From: FEB-7 sp963698265
Lineage (GTDB): Bacteria > Pseudomonadota > Gammaproteobacteria > Burkholderiales > Usitatibacteraceae
Direction of reading: 5' to 3'
DNA: 64,000 nucleotides
NCBI GenBank assembly: GCA_963698265.1
Contig: CAVOQC010000001.1
Coordinates: 124,001 to 188,000, forward strand
The notes beneath the pieces were generated by a model, which worked only from the letters and a program-made list of their open reading frames with translations, was not told the DNA's origin and made no database searches. The position numbers and the translations under genes were made by a program. Positions 8,068-15,957 of the stretch are shown piece after piece (the stretch's first letter is position 1; each line of letters starts with the position of its first letter).

Positions 8068-9605
8068 GGGGCGTCCGCGGCCTCGGAGTCGAAGCGCAGC
8101 GGCGAGTGCGCCGCGTAGGCGCCCGCGCGCACCTGCGCGGTGACGGTCTCGATATCCGGGGCGAAGTGGCGGTCGAGGTCGTAGTGGGGAACGGCCGCAC
8201 GGACCGCCGCCATGACCTGGAGGAGCGCGGGGCTCGTGCGCAGCGGCGCGCGCAGGTCCACGCCCTGTGCCGCCGCGAGGAGCTCGATGGCCAGTATCGC
8301 GGCGGTGTTCTCCGCCAGGTCGCCCAGCTTGCGGGCGGCGAAGGCGGACATGGACACGTGGTCCTCCTGGTTCGCGGACGTGGGGAGCGAATCGACCGAG
8401 GCCGGGTGGGCGAGGGTCTTGTTCTCGGAGGCGAGTGCGGCCGCGGTCACGTGCGCGATCATGAAGCCGGAATTCACGCCGCCGTCGCGCACGAGGAAGG
8501 GCGGCAGGCCCGAGAGCGTCGCGTCGATCAAGAGCGCGATCCGGCGCTCGGCGAGCGCGCCGATCTCGGCGACGGCGAGGGCGAGGTTGTCGGCGGCAAA
8601 GGCCACCGGCTCGCCGTGGAAATTGCCACCCGAGAGCACCTCGAGCGTGTCCGGAAACACGAGCGGGTTGTCGGAGACCGCGTTCGCCTCCCGGTGCAGC
8701 ACGCCGGCCGCGTGGCGCATCTGGTCCAGGCACGCGCCCATCACCTGCGGCTGGCAGCGAAGCGAGTACGGGTCCTGCACCTTGCCGCAGTCGCGGTGCG
8801 ACAGGTTGATGCCGGAGCCGTCGAGGAGCCGGCGGTAGGCATCGGCCGCGTCGACCTGCCCGGGTTGGCCCCGCAGCTCGTGGATGCGGCGGTCGAAGGG
8901 CTTCACCGAGCCCGCCGCGGCATCCACCGACAGCGCGCCGGAGACGAGCGCGGTGCGGAAGAGATCCTCGATCGCGAAGAGGTTCGCGAGCGCCATCGCG
9001 GTGGAGGCTTGCGTGCCGTTCAGGAGCGCGAGCCCCTCCTTCGCGGTGAGCGTCAGCTGCGCGAGCCCCGCGGCCGCGAGGCCCTCGGCGGCGCTGCGGC
9101 GCTCGCCACGCACGAACGCCTCGCCGATGCCGAGCAGGACCGTGCTCAGGTGCGCGAGCGGCGCCAGGTCGCCGGAGGCGCCCACCGAGCCCTTCTCCGG
9201 AATCACCGGGAGGACGTCGGCGTTGAAAAGCGCGACGAGCGCGTCGACGAGGGAGGGCCGCACGCCGGAAAACCCGCGCGCGAGGCTCGAGATCTTCGTG
9301 GCCAGCATGAGCCGCACCACGCCCGGCGGCATCGGCCGCCCTACTCCCACCGCGTGGGAGAGCACCAGGTTTCGCTGCAGGAGGTCGATCTGGTCGCCGG
9401 GGATGTGCTGGGTCGCGAGCCGCCCGAACCCGGTGTTGATGCCGTAGGCCGGCTCGCCGCGGGCGACGATGGCCTGCACGGCGCGGGCGCCCACCTCGAG
9501 GACCGGCTTCGCGGCGGGATCGAGCGAGAGGCGAAGGCTTCCGCGGGCGATGGCGCGCAGCTGCGGGAGCGTGAGGCGCCCCGGGACGAGCACGAGGTCT
9601 GGCAT
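8064..9605 (-). CDS. hutH: Histidine ammonia-lyase
   Basis: 513 aa, full family length. It removes ammonia from histidine to give urocanate, the first step of the Hut pathway. The Ala143-Ser-Gly145 triad that cyclises to the MIO electrophile is in GSVGASGDLAPLAH. The conserved YGINTGFG motif is at residues 54-61. It is the first gene of the operon, and its start region overlaps a palindromic operator. The stop overlaps the hutC start. Confidence 0.96.
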   Translation of the reverse strand: MPDLVLVPGRLTLPQLRAIARGSLRLSLDPAAKPVLEVGARAVQAIVARGEPAYGINTGFGRLATQHIPGDQIDLLQRNLVLSHAVGVGRPMPPGVVRLMLATKISSLARGFSGVRPSLVDALVALFNADVLPVIPEKGSVGASGDLAPLAHLSTVLLGIGEAFVRGERRSAAEGLAAAGLAQLTLTAKEGLALLNGTQASTAMALANLFAIEDLFRTALVSGALSVDAAAGSVKPFDRRIHELRGQPGQVDAADAYRRLLDGSGINLSHRDCGKVQDPYSLRCQPQVMGACLDQMRHAAGVLHREANAVSDNPLVFPDTLEVLSGGNFHGEPVAFAADNLALAVAEIGALAERRIALLIDATLSGLPPFLVRDGGVNSGFMIAHVTAAALASENKTLAHPASVDSLPTSANQEDHVSMSAFAARKLGDLAENTAAILAIELLAAAQGVDLRAPLRTSPALLQVMAAVRAAVPHYDLDRHFAPDIETVTAQVRAGAYAAHSPLRFDSEAADAP

Positions 9606-9614
9606 GGGGCATCC

Positions 9615-9624
9615 TGTCTAGACA
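9615..9624. promoter_or_regulatory. Palindromic operator candidate for HutC
   Basis: Perfect palindrome TGTCTAGACA, extended one base by the flanking T/A pairing on the hutH strand. It contains GTCTAGAC, the form seen for HutC/NagR-subfamily GntR operators (family knowledge). On the hutH strand it runs straight into AGGAT, the likely ribosome-binding site, ending 9 nt before the ATG. Binding could therefore block both transcription and translation initiation. An outer ATCCTG/CAGGAT inverted repeat surrounds it. Confidence 0.6.
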
Positions 9625-9676
9625 ACTCGAGGCAGGATACGGCCCGCCGATGGCCCGGTCAACGGGCGGGGAATCG

Positions 9677-10318
9677 CTACCAGCGCAGCAGTCGCGGCCC
9701 GAGGGTGGCCCCTGCGGTCGCAGGTATCGCCATGCCCAGCAGGTACCAGGTTCCGAGGAACGCGGGCGACATCTCCGGGCAATGCAGGCAGTAGACGAGC
9801 GCGCCCGCCGCGCCGGCCATGAGTCCCGCGAAGCCCCCCGCGACCGCGGGCCGCGTGGGCGCCAGGCCCTTCATCGCCCAGAACGCGCCGACGAAGAAAG
9901 GCGCGGACAGGAGCGCGATGTTGAACGGGCAGGAACTCCAGGTCCGGCCGAAGAGCAGGACGACGCGCTCGGCCGGCGCGGCCCCGAAGAGGACAACGGC
10001 GGCCAGCGCCCAGACGGCGAGGATCGGCAACGGAATCGCCGCGGCAACCCGCCCGAGCGCGATGCCGGGGCGCGACAGTCGCGTCGCCCCTACGACAGAG
10101 GCCGCGAGCAGGGCAAGCGGCAGCGCGAGCTTCATCCAGAACATCGATTGCTGCGAAGCCTCGCGGAGATCCGGCCTCACGCCGAGGAAGACCGCCATGA
10201 GGAGCGCCGATCCCGCGAGACCCCAACCCAGGGCCAGCGCGTGGCGGCGGCGCACGGCGCCGGGCGGGACCGGTTCAGGGTCCCGCGCGAGCATGTCGAT
10301 CAACTGGTCGGTTCTCAT
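9677..10318 (-). CDS. nrsF: NrsF-type (DUF1109) membrane anti-sigma factor
   Basis: 213 aa with about six membrane helices after a short cytoplasmic N-terminus (MRTDQLIDMLARDPEPVPPG). This matches the NrsF/DUF1109 family, which holds its partner ECF sigma factor at the inner membrane. Two Cys-containing segments (SSCPFNIALL and YCLHCPEMSP) include the conserved cysteines thought to sense metal or redox stress in this family. The start is 4 bp after the sigma-factor stop, so the pair is co-translated. The bufferin operon diverges from it. Confidence 0.87.
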   Translation of the reverse strand: MRTDQLIDMLARDPEPVPPGAVRRRHALALGWGLAGSALLMAVFLGVRPDLREASQQSMFWMKLALPLALLAASVVGATRLSRPGIALGRVAAAIPLPILAVWALAAVVLFGAAPAERVVLLFGRTWSSCPFNIALLSAPFFVGAFWAMKGLAPTRPAVAGGFAGLMAGAAGALVYCLHCPEMSPAFLGTWYLLGMAIPATAGATLGPRLLRW

Positions 10319-10322
10319 GGGT

Positions 10323-10862
10323 CTATTCCCGGACGAATGCGGCGAGGACCTTGAGCCCGCGGTGCACGCCCACCTTCACGGCCGATTCGCTCATGCCCGT
10401 CACCTTCGCGGTCTCGGCGACGGACAGGCCCTCGAGCTTCATGTGCTGGATCGGCAGCCGGTAGCGGTCCGGAAGCCGGGCGAGCAGCGTGGCGATGTCG
10501 CGGCGGGCTTCCCGGGCTTCGGTTTCCGAAGCGCCGAGCAATTCCTCGACGCTCTCCAATGGATCGTCGAGGGCCTCGCGGCCGGCGCGACGGCGCAGGA
10601 AATCGATCATCTTGTAGCGGGCGATCGCGTGGGCCCACGCCGTCAGCGGCTGCGCCGCATCGTAGGTGTGTCGCTGGTTGTGGATCGCCAGAAGCGTTTC
10701 CTGCACGAGATCCTCCACTTCGTCGGGCACCCTGGCGAGCCTCGCCCTGAGGAACGCGCGCAGGAACGCGCTCAACGCCTTCAGGAACGCATGGTAGGCC
10801 GCGCCATCGCCGGAGAGCCCGCGAACCAGGAGGTCCTTCAGCAGTGCTTCCTGTGCGCTCAC
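10323..10862 (-). CDS. sigF: ECF RNA polymerase sigma factor (SigF group, NrsF-regulated)
   Basis: 179 aa from a GTG preceded by GGGAG. Region 2 is at residues ~25-95 (DLVQETLLAIHNQRHTYD, then WAHAIARYKMIDFLRRR). Region 4 is at ~125-175 (LPDRYRLPIQHMKLEGLSVAE, then MSESAVKVGVHRGLK). It is encoded directly upstream of its anti-sigma. Its own promoter (10879-10905) has the same hexamers and spacing as the promoter of the divergent buf operon, so it probably drives itself and bufABC. The comparable Caulobacter SigF-NrsF system responds to copper and oxidants. Confidence 0.92.
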   Translation of the reverse strand: MSAQEALLKDLLVRGLSGDGAAYHAFLKALSAFLRAFLRARLARVPDEVEDLVQETLLAIHNQRHTYDAAQPLTAWAHAIARYKMIDFLRRRAGREALDDPLESVEELLGASETEAREARRDIATLLARLPDRYRLPIQHMKLEGLSVAETAKVTGMSESAVKVGVHRGLKVLAAFVRE

Positions 10863-10878
10863 GCGCTCCCTGTTCCTT

Positions 10879-10905
10879 ATTCGAAGGTCCGGCGGCTTTG
10901 GTTAC
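10879..10905 (-). promoter_or_regulatory. Predicted SigF promoter of sigF-nrsF
   Basis: On the minus strand: -35 GTAACC (10905-10900), a 16-bp spacer, -10 CGAAT (10883-10879). The start codon is only 17 nt beyond the -10, so the leader would be about 10 nt. The same two elements with the same spacer face the other way at 10953-10979. Confidence 0.65.
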
Positions 10906-10952
10906 GGGGGTTGCGGCATTTTCCGGGCGAACGGTGAATTTTGCCCGACCTC

Positions 10953-10979
10953 GTAACCGCGCGCCAAATCCCTTCGAAT
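10953..10979 (+). promoter_or_regulatory. Predicted SigF promoter of the buf operon
   Basis: -35 GTAACC (10953-10958), 16-bp spacer, -10 CGAAT (10975-10979), 84 bp before the bufA ATG. The exact match to the divergent sigF promoter in hexamers and spacing is the evidence; the spacer sequences themselves differ. Confidence 0.68.
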
Positions 10980-11063
10980 TACAGGCAGGACCGGAGAGCC
11001 CCGCCGCAGAGCCGCATCCGCCCGGGGCACGGTACCTCCCACCCACCATCAGGAGATTGGCCG

Positions 11064-11348
11064 ATGAATACCCGCAACCTTGCCGTAACCGCCGTCGCCC
11101 TTGCCGCGCTCGCCTCCGGCGCCGCGCTCGCACAGGACAAGAAGGAAATGAACAAGGGCGCCGTCGAGAAGTGCTACGGCGTCTCGCTCGCCGGGAAGAA
11201 CGACTGCAAGGCCGGCCCCGGCACGAGCTGCGCCGGGACTTCGAAGGTCGACTACCAGGCCAACGCCTGGAAGCACGTGCCGAAGGGGACCTGCACGACC
11301 ATGAAGACCCCGAAGGGCATGGGCGCCCTCACGGAAATGAAGGGCTAG
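11064..11348 (+). CDS. bufA: Bufferin precursor peptide (DUF2282)
   Basis: 94 aa from the ATG at 11064, with AGGAG 8 bp upstream. A Sec signal peptide ends near residue 23 (GAALA-QDKK). The mature part carries four cysteines at 37, 48, 56 and 77 in the DUF2282 pattern EKCYGV, KNDCKAG, TSCAG, KGTC. Bufferins are ribosomal peptides whose cysteines are converted to thiooxazoles by the MNIO enzyme BufB with BufC. The exported product binds copper (established for Caulobacter). It is the first gene of a four-gene operon behind a predicted SigF promoter. The modification here is inferred from the operon. Confidence 0.88.
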   Translation: MNTRNLAVTAVALAALASGAALAQDKKEMNKGAVEKCYGVSLAGKNDCKAGPGTSCAGTSKVDYQANAWKHVPKGTCTTMKTPKGMGALTEMKG

Positions 11349-11378
11349 GCTTTCGGACCTCCACTGGAAACCACGACC

Positions 11379-12212
11379 ATGGACCTCACCGCCGGGCTCG
11401 GCCTGAAGCCTGAGCACTACGAGCAGGCCGAGGCCTGCCCGGCGGCGGGGCTGTGGTTCGAGGTGCACCCCGAGAATTACCTGGTCGACGGCGGGCCGCG
11501 CCTGCGATGGCTTTCCGCCATCCGGAAAAGCCACGCGATAAGCCTGCACGGCGTGGCGCTGTCGCTCGCGGCCGATGCGCCGCCCGATGCCGCGCACCTG
11601 CGGCAACTGGCCGCGCTCGCCGATCGCATCGAGCCGGCGCTGGTTTCCGAGCACCTCGCCTGGTCCACCTGGCGCGGCGCCTATCACCCCGACCTCCTGC
11701 CCTTTCCGCGAACCGGAGAGGCGCTCGCGCGGATCTGCGCCAACATTTCCATCGCCCAGGACAGCCTGCGCCGGCGGATCGCCATCGAAAACCCGTCACA
11801 CTACCTGCGCATCGAAAACCACGCGTGGGACGAGATCGACTTCCTCGCCGAGATCACGCGGCGCACGGGCTGCGGGCTGCTGCTCGACGTGAACAACGTG
11901 TTCGTCTCCGCCGCCAATCTCGGCTTTTCCGCCGCGGATTACCTGGACGCCTTCCCCGGCCCGCCCGTCATGGAAATCCACCTGGCGGGCCATTCCCGCG
12001 ACGCAGCCCTCGGCGAGCGCCTGCTCATCGATTCCCACGACGCGCCCGTCTGCGCCGAGGTGTGGGCGCTCCACGAGCGGCTGGTCAGGCGCATCGGAGC
12101 GCGCCCGACGCTGATCGAGCGCGACGACAAGCTGCCTGCCTTCGAGAGGCTGCTCGCCGAGCGCGACCGCGCCCACGCCGTGCTCGCCGGTCGCGAGGCG
12201 ATCGCCGCATGA
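11379..12212 (+). CDS. bufB: MNIO-family (DUF692) bufferin-modifying iron oxidase
   Basis: 277 aa, a TIM-barrel of the multinuclear non-heme iron oxidase family. Conserved metal-site segments are visible: FEVHPENYL, SLHGVALSL, VSEHLAW, LLDVNNVFVSA, MEIHLAGH and TLIERDD. It is expected to oxidise cysteines of BufA to 5-thiooxazoles in the cytoplasm before export. It starts 30 bp after bufA and ends in an ATGA overlap with bufC, consistent with a BufB-BufC complex. Confidence 0.9.
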   Translation: MDLTAGLGLKPEHYEQAEACPAAGLWFEVHPENYLVDGGPRLRWLSAIRKSHAISLHGVALSLAADAPPDAAHLRQLAALADRIEPALVSEHLAWSTWRGAYHPDLLPFPRTGEALARICANISIAQDSLRRRIAIENPSHYLRIENHAWDEIDFLAEITRRTGCGLLLDVNNVFVSAANLGFSAADYLDAFPGPPVMEIHLAGHSRDAALGERLLIDSHDAPVCAEVWALHERLVRRIGARPTLIERDDKLPAFERLLAERDRAHAVLAGREAIAA

Positions 12213-13018
12213 ATACCGTCCCGTCACCCATCGCGCTGGCGCGCTTCCAGGACGCGTTCTCCCGCGCCTTGCTCGCGCCGGACGGGGCATCCGACGAAGC
12301 CGTCGCCGGCCTCGTGGTACAGCCCGCCTTCGCGGTCTACCGCAATACCGTGATGAAGGGCTGCATCGACGCCCTCCAGGCGAACTTCCCGAGCGTGGTG
12401 CGGCTGGTCGGCGAGGAATGGTTTCGCGCCGCCGCCGGCGTGCACGCCTCGACCGCGCTGCCGGCCGAGCCTTCGCTCCTGCGCTACGGCGCCTCGTTTC
12501 CGGACTTCCTCGCGGGCTTCGCGCCGGCGGCGGAGCTGCCCTACCTCGCCGGCGTGGCGCGGCTCGATCGGCTGTGGACCGAAGCGCACGCCGCCAGCGA
12601 CGAGCCGGCGGCCAGCCTCGCCGCGATCGCGGGGGTGGACCCCGATCGGCTCGCGGGCGCGATCCTGCATCCCCATGCCGCGGCCCGCTGGGCGTGGTTC
12701 GACGAGGCGCCGATCTGCACGATCTGGCGCCGCAACCGCGAGCAGAGCGACGACGCGTCCGATTTCGACTGGCGGGGCGAAGGCGCGCTCCTCACCCGCC
12801 CCGGCGACGCCGTGCGATGGATCGACCTGGACGCCGCCGGCTTCCACTTCCTCGAAGCCTGCGCGCAGGGCCTGCCGGTCGCCCGGGCCCTCGACGCGGC
12901 ATTCGATGCCGACCGCGACGCGAACCCCCTTCGATTGATCACCGAACTCCTGGACGCCGGCGCCTTCGGCCGGATCACGCTGCCCCCGAACGACACGCCC
13001 GAAAGGAACCTGCCATGA
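12209..13018 (+). CDS. bufC: DUF2063-family partner protein of the MNIO enzyme
   Basis: 269 aa. The N-terminal ~90 residues match the DUF2063 domain (VYRNTVMKGCIDALQANFPS, FPDFLAGF). Pfam calls it a putative DNA-binding domain, but in MNIO operons it acts as precursor-recognition partner. The C-terminal half is a less conserved alpha/beta region (HPHAAARWAWFDEAP). It overlaps both neighbours by 4 bp (ATGA), so translation is coupled across bufB-bufC-doxX. The role in guiding BufA to BufB is family knowledge. Confidence 0.88.
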   Translation: MNTVPSPIALARFQDAFSRALLAPDGASDEAVAGLVVQPAFAVYRNTVMKGCIDALQANFPSVVRLVGEEWFRAAAGVHASTALPAEPSLLRYGASFPDFLAGFAPAAELPYLAGVARLDRLWTEAHAASDEPAASLAAIAGVDPDRLAGAILHPHAAARWAWFDEAPICTIWRRNREQSDDASDFDWRGEGALLTRPGDAVRWIDLDAAGFHFLEACAQGLPVARALDAAFDADRDANPLRLITELLDAGAFGRITLPPNDTPERNLP

Positions 13019-13488
13019 ACGACGCCACCGCCATCGGCGCACCAGCCGCGACCGGCCTCCTCGCCACCTGGAACCGGATCGCCGACGCGTTCTCCGCATT
13101 CCTGAGCCATGACCTCCTCGCCCTCGTGTCCCGATTCGCGCTGGCGGCGATCTTCTTCCTGTCGGGCCGGACCAAGGTCGACGGCTTCCTTACCGTCACG
13201 GAAGGCACCTACACCCTCTTTCGCGAGGAGTTCAAGGTGCCCGTCCTGCCGCCGGAATTCGCAGCGCACATGGCCACCTACGCCGAGCACCTCTTTCCGG
13301 TGCTTCTCGCGATCGGTCTCCTCACCCGGCTGTCGGCCCTCGGGCTCCTGGGCATGACTGCGGTGATCCAGGTCTTCGTCTATCCCGATGCCTGGGCCAC
13401 GCATCTTTCGTGGGCGGCGATCGCGCTCTACCTCGTCGGTCGCGGGGCGGGCCGCGCCTCGGCCGATCACGCCCTGGGGATCCGCTAG
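13015..13488 (+). CDS. DoxX-family membrane protein of the bufferin operon
   Basis: 157 aa with about four membrane helices. The DoxX signature AAIFFLSGRTKVDGF lies at ~residues 44-58. An ATGA overlap with bufC makes it the last gene of the operon. DoxX proteins recur with DUF2282/DUF692/DUF2063 genes and are probably linked to quinone- or thiol-redox chemistry at the membrane. The exact part played with bufferin is not established. Confidence 0.86.
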   Translation: MNDATAIGAPAATGLLATWNRIADAFSAFLSHDLLALVSRFALAAIFFLSGRTKVDGFLTVTEGTYTLFREEFKVPVLPPEFAAHMATYAEHLFPVLLAIGLLTRLSALGLLGMTAVIQVFVYPDAWATHLSWAAIALYLVGRGAGRASADHALGIR

Positions 13489-13535
13489 GCCCCGGGACCA
13501 CGGCAGGCAACCCGCCGCAGTTCCCCACCGAGAAC

Positions 13536-14183
13536 ATGAACATGGATCCCGAAGCCGTCGCGCTCGTCATCGTCGACATCAGCGGCTACACCCAATTCAT
13601 CCGCTTTCACCGGACGACGCTGCCCCACGCGCAGGAAGTCACGTCCCAGCTCCTGGAAAGCGTCATCGACAAGGCCTCGCACCCGCTGGTACTGAACAAG
13701 CTCGAGGGCGATGCGGCGTTCCTGTACGCCGCGCTGGGAGACGATCCGGCCGCGGCCGCCCGCGACATCGCCGGCCAGGTCGCCGGGTTCTTCGCCGCCT
13801 TCCACGGCCGGGCCCGGGACCTGTCGGCCGGCAGGGCCGGCTGCGCCTGCGACGCCTGCCAGCGAATCCGCGACCTCCAGTTGAAGGCCGTCCTGCACGT
13901 GGGGGAAGCGTCGTTTCGCAGGATCCGCCAGTTCGAGGAACTGGCCGGCGAGGACGTGATCCTCGTGCATCGCCTGCTGAAGAATTCCGTCGCGGCCCAT
14001 GAATACGTCCTCATGACCGAAGCGTTTCACCGGCTGCTCGGGGATGCGGGGGCTGCCTGGGGCGAGGCCCGCGTCGAGGCCTATGACGATCTCGGCCCCG
14101 TCGCCGTCAGGGTGTCCTATCCGACAGCCTCCCCCGGGATGGCCGATCGAACGGACTCGAAGGGGATGCCTTTTGTGATTTAA
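13536..14183 (+). CDS. DUF2652-like protein with class III cyclase-type fold
   Basis: 215 aa; the ATG at 13536 (MNMDPEAVALVIVDISGYT) is preferred over earlier in-frame codons that run into doxX. The start ALVIVDISGYTQFIRFH and the later KLEGDAAFLYA resemble nucleotide-cyclase catalytic segments. The Asp and Gly positions are kept, but overall similarity is to DUF2652 proteins, not proven cyclases. A Cys cluster AGCACDACQRI around residue 105 could bind a metal. It lies 47 bp after doxX on the same strand, so it may be read through from the buf promoter. Function unknown. Confidence 0.7.
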   Translation: MNMDPEAVALVIVDISGYTQFIRFHRTTLPHAQEVTSQLLESVIDKASHPLVLNKLEGDAAFLYAALGDDPAAAARDIAGQVAGFFAAFHGRARDLSAGRAGCACDACQRIRDLQLKAVLHVGEASFRRIRQFEELAGEDVILVHRLLKNSVAAHEYVLMTEAFHRLLGDAGAAWGEARVEAYDDLGPVAVRVSYPTASPGMADRTDSKGMPFVI

Positions 14184-14245
14184 TCGTCCTGCCCTGCGGC
14201 GGGGCTGGCACCGTCCGGGGCACTGGCACGATTTCCCGGAGAATC

Positions 14246-14575
14246 ATGGAAGCCTATACGCTCCCGACCTACGCGTTCCTCGTCGTCATCGCCGTCGTGC
14301 TGGCGAACCTGGGGACGGCCTGGCTCGTGATGATCTCGATGGGAGAGAACAACGGCAGCCTCATTTCCGGCGGCCCGCCGTTGGTCGCCGCGCTGAGCGT
14401 CCTGTGCCTCGTGCTGAGCCAGTACAACATCCTTCTTCCGCTCGACGTGTCTTTCTGGGGGTCCGCCTTCCTCGCCGCCCTGGGCGCGTGGGGCGCCTGG
14501 GTGGACTACGCGCACATCTCGGACCGCCGCAAGACCCTCGAGAAAGCCCGCAGGGAACGCAAATCGGTGCGGTAG
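14246..14575 (+). CDS. Small membrane protein, function unknown
   Basis: 109 aa with three hydrophobic stretches (about residues 7-30, 43-62, 66-86) and a basic tail (DRRKTLEKARRERKSVR). Upstream GGAGA is suitably spaced from the ATG. No family was recognised. It is 62 bp after the DUF2652 gene and 121 bp before a small Cys-rich gene, all on the same strand. Confidence 0.65.
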   Translation: MEAYTLPTYAFLVVIAVVLANLGTAWLVMISMGENNGSLISGGPPLVAALSVLCLVLSQYNILLPLDVSFWGSAFLAALGAWGAWVDYAHISDRRKTLEKARRERKSVR

Positions 14576-14696
14576 TGCCCGTCCCGGGAATCTCCCTGCC
14601 GCAAGCACGCCCTCCGGCACCGTACCCGCGCCGGGTGAACGAGCCGGCCGCGCCGCTTGCCTTGCGACAGCCCACCTGCCCGGGCAAGATGCCGTC

Positions 14697-14879
14697 ATGA
14701 GCTCCTGGTCCTGCCCGCACGATTCCGAAGGCGTTTGCCAGCTGGTCCGGGGCGCCCGCTGCGATCCCGGCATGCGCGGCTGCATCCTGCACGGCCGCTA
14801 CCGGTTTCTCCGGGACGAACTCGAGGGGCCACGCAAGCCGGAGAAGGCGAAGCCCGCGAAGCCGGGCAAGCCCGGGTAG
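14697..14879 (+). CDS. Small Cys-rich protein, function unknown
   Basis: 60 aa. Four cysteines are spaced C-x7-C-x7-C-x5-C (CPHDSEGVCQLVRGARCDPG, then GC), which suggests a small metal-binding or disulfide module. The C-terminal half is charged and ends in a low-complexity K-P-x-K-P repeat. It is called a gene because of the Cys pattern and same-strand setting; there is no strong ribosome-binding site. Confidence 0.55.
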   Translation: MSSWSCPHDSEGVCQLVRGARCDPGMRGCILHGRYRFLRDELEGPRKPEKAKPAKPGKPG

Positions 14880-14999
14880 GCGGCGCGCGCCGGTTTGTTC
14901 CGGAAACGCGGGGGATCGCGGCGGAATGACCCGCAGCGATCGACCGCAGCACTCCGTCCGCGGGCACAGTACGACCCCTCTGTCCAGGAGAGCCACGCC

Positions 15000-15953
15000 A
15001 TGACCCCGACCGAAAGACCATCCGCCGTGCAGGTAGCCGTCGTCCAGGCGGCATCCGTGCCGTTCGACACCGAGGCGTGCGTGGACAAGGCCGTGCGCCT
15101 CATCGGGGAGGCGGCGGGCAAGGGGGCGAAGCTGATCGTCTTTCCCGAGGCCTTCATCGTCGGCTATCCGAAGGGGCTCAACTACGGGCTGGTGGTGGGC
15201 GCGCGCGACCCGGTCGGTCGCGAGGAGTTCCGGATCTATCTCGACGCCGCGATCGCCGTGCCGGGCCCGCAGACGCAGCGACTCGGCGAGGCCGCGGCCA
15301 CCCACGGGTGCTTCGTGGTGATGGGCGTGATCGAGCGCGAGCTGGGCACCTGCTACTGCACCGTGCTCTTCTTCGGCCCGGACGGGCAACTGCTCGGCAA
15401 GCACCGAAAGCTCATGCCGACCGCGCTCGAGCGGATGATCTGGGGATTCGGCGACGGCTCGACGCTGACCGCCGTCGACAGCCCCTGGGGCCGGATCGGC
15501 TCGGTGATCTGCTGGGAGAACTACATGCCGATGCTGCGCATGGCGATGTACGCGAAGAACGTCGCCCTCTACTGCGCCCCGACCGCGGACGACCGCGACA
15601 CCTGGATACCCACCATGCAGCACGTGGCGCTCGAGGGCCGCTGCTTCGTGCTGACCGCGTGCCAGTTCATCCGCCGCAGGGACTTCCCGGATTCCGTGCG
15701 CGTTTCCCTCGGCGACTCGCCGGATTCGGTCCTGATGCGCGGCGGCAGCGCCATCGTGAGCCCCTCGGGCAAGGTGCTCGCGGGGCCGAACTTCGAGGGC
15801 GAGACCATCCTCACGGCAACGCTGGACCTGGGCGACATCGGGCGGGGCAAGTTCGACTTCGACGTGGCGGGCCACTACAGCCGGCCGGACGTGTTCCAGC
15901 TGAGCGTGAACGAAGCGCCGATGCGCGCCGTCGCCACGAAGACCGGCGACTGA
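15000..15953 (+). CDS. Nitrilase / carbon-nitrogen hydrolase
   Basis: 317 aa from the ATG at 15000. The catalytic triad is in place: Glu50 (IVFPEAF), Lys137 (GKHRKLMPT) and Cys171 (SVICWENYMPM). The W-E-N-Y after the cysteine and the overall length fit true nitrilases (branch 1), which convert R-CN to the acid plus ammonia. An aliphatic amidase or cyanide-hydratase role is less likely. It is 4 bp upstream of the class V aminotransferase-like gene and probably co-transcribed. Confidence 0.88.
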   Translation: MTPTERPSAVQVAVVQAASVPFDTEACVDKAVRLIGEAAGKGAKLIVFPEAFIVGYPKGLNYGLVVGARDPVGREEFRIYLDAAIAVPGPQTQRLGEAAATHGCFVVMGVIERELGTCYCTVLFFGPDGQLLGKHRKLMPTALERMIWGFGDGSTLTAVDSPWGRIGSVICWENYMPMLRMAMYAKNVALYCAPTADDRDTWIPTMQHVALEGRCFVLTACQFIRRRDFPDSVRVSLGDSPDSVLMRGGSAIVSPSGKVLAGPNFEGETILTATLDLGDIGRGKFDFDVAGHYSRPDVFQLSVNEAPMRAVATKTGD

Positions 15954-15957
15954 GGCC

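Noticed and set aside
14184..14245. Sigma-54 promoter (TGGCAC words before the 109-aa membrane protein)
   Set aside because: Two TGGCAC words occur but neither has a TTGC at the required spacing.
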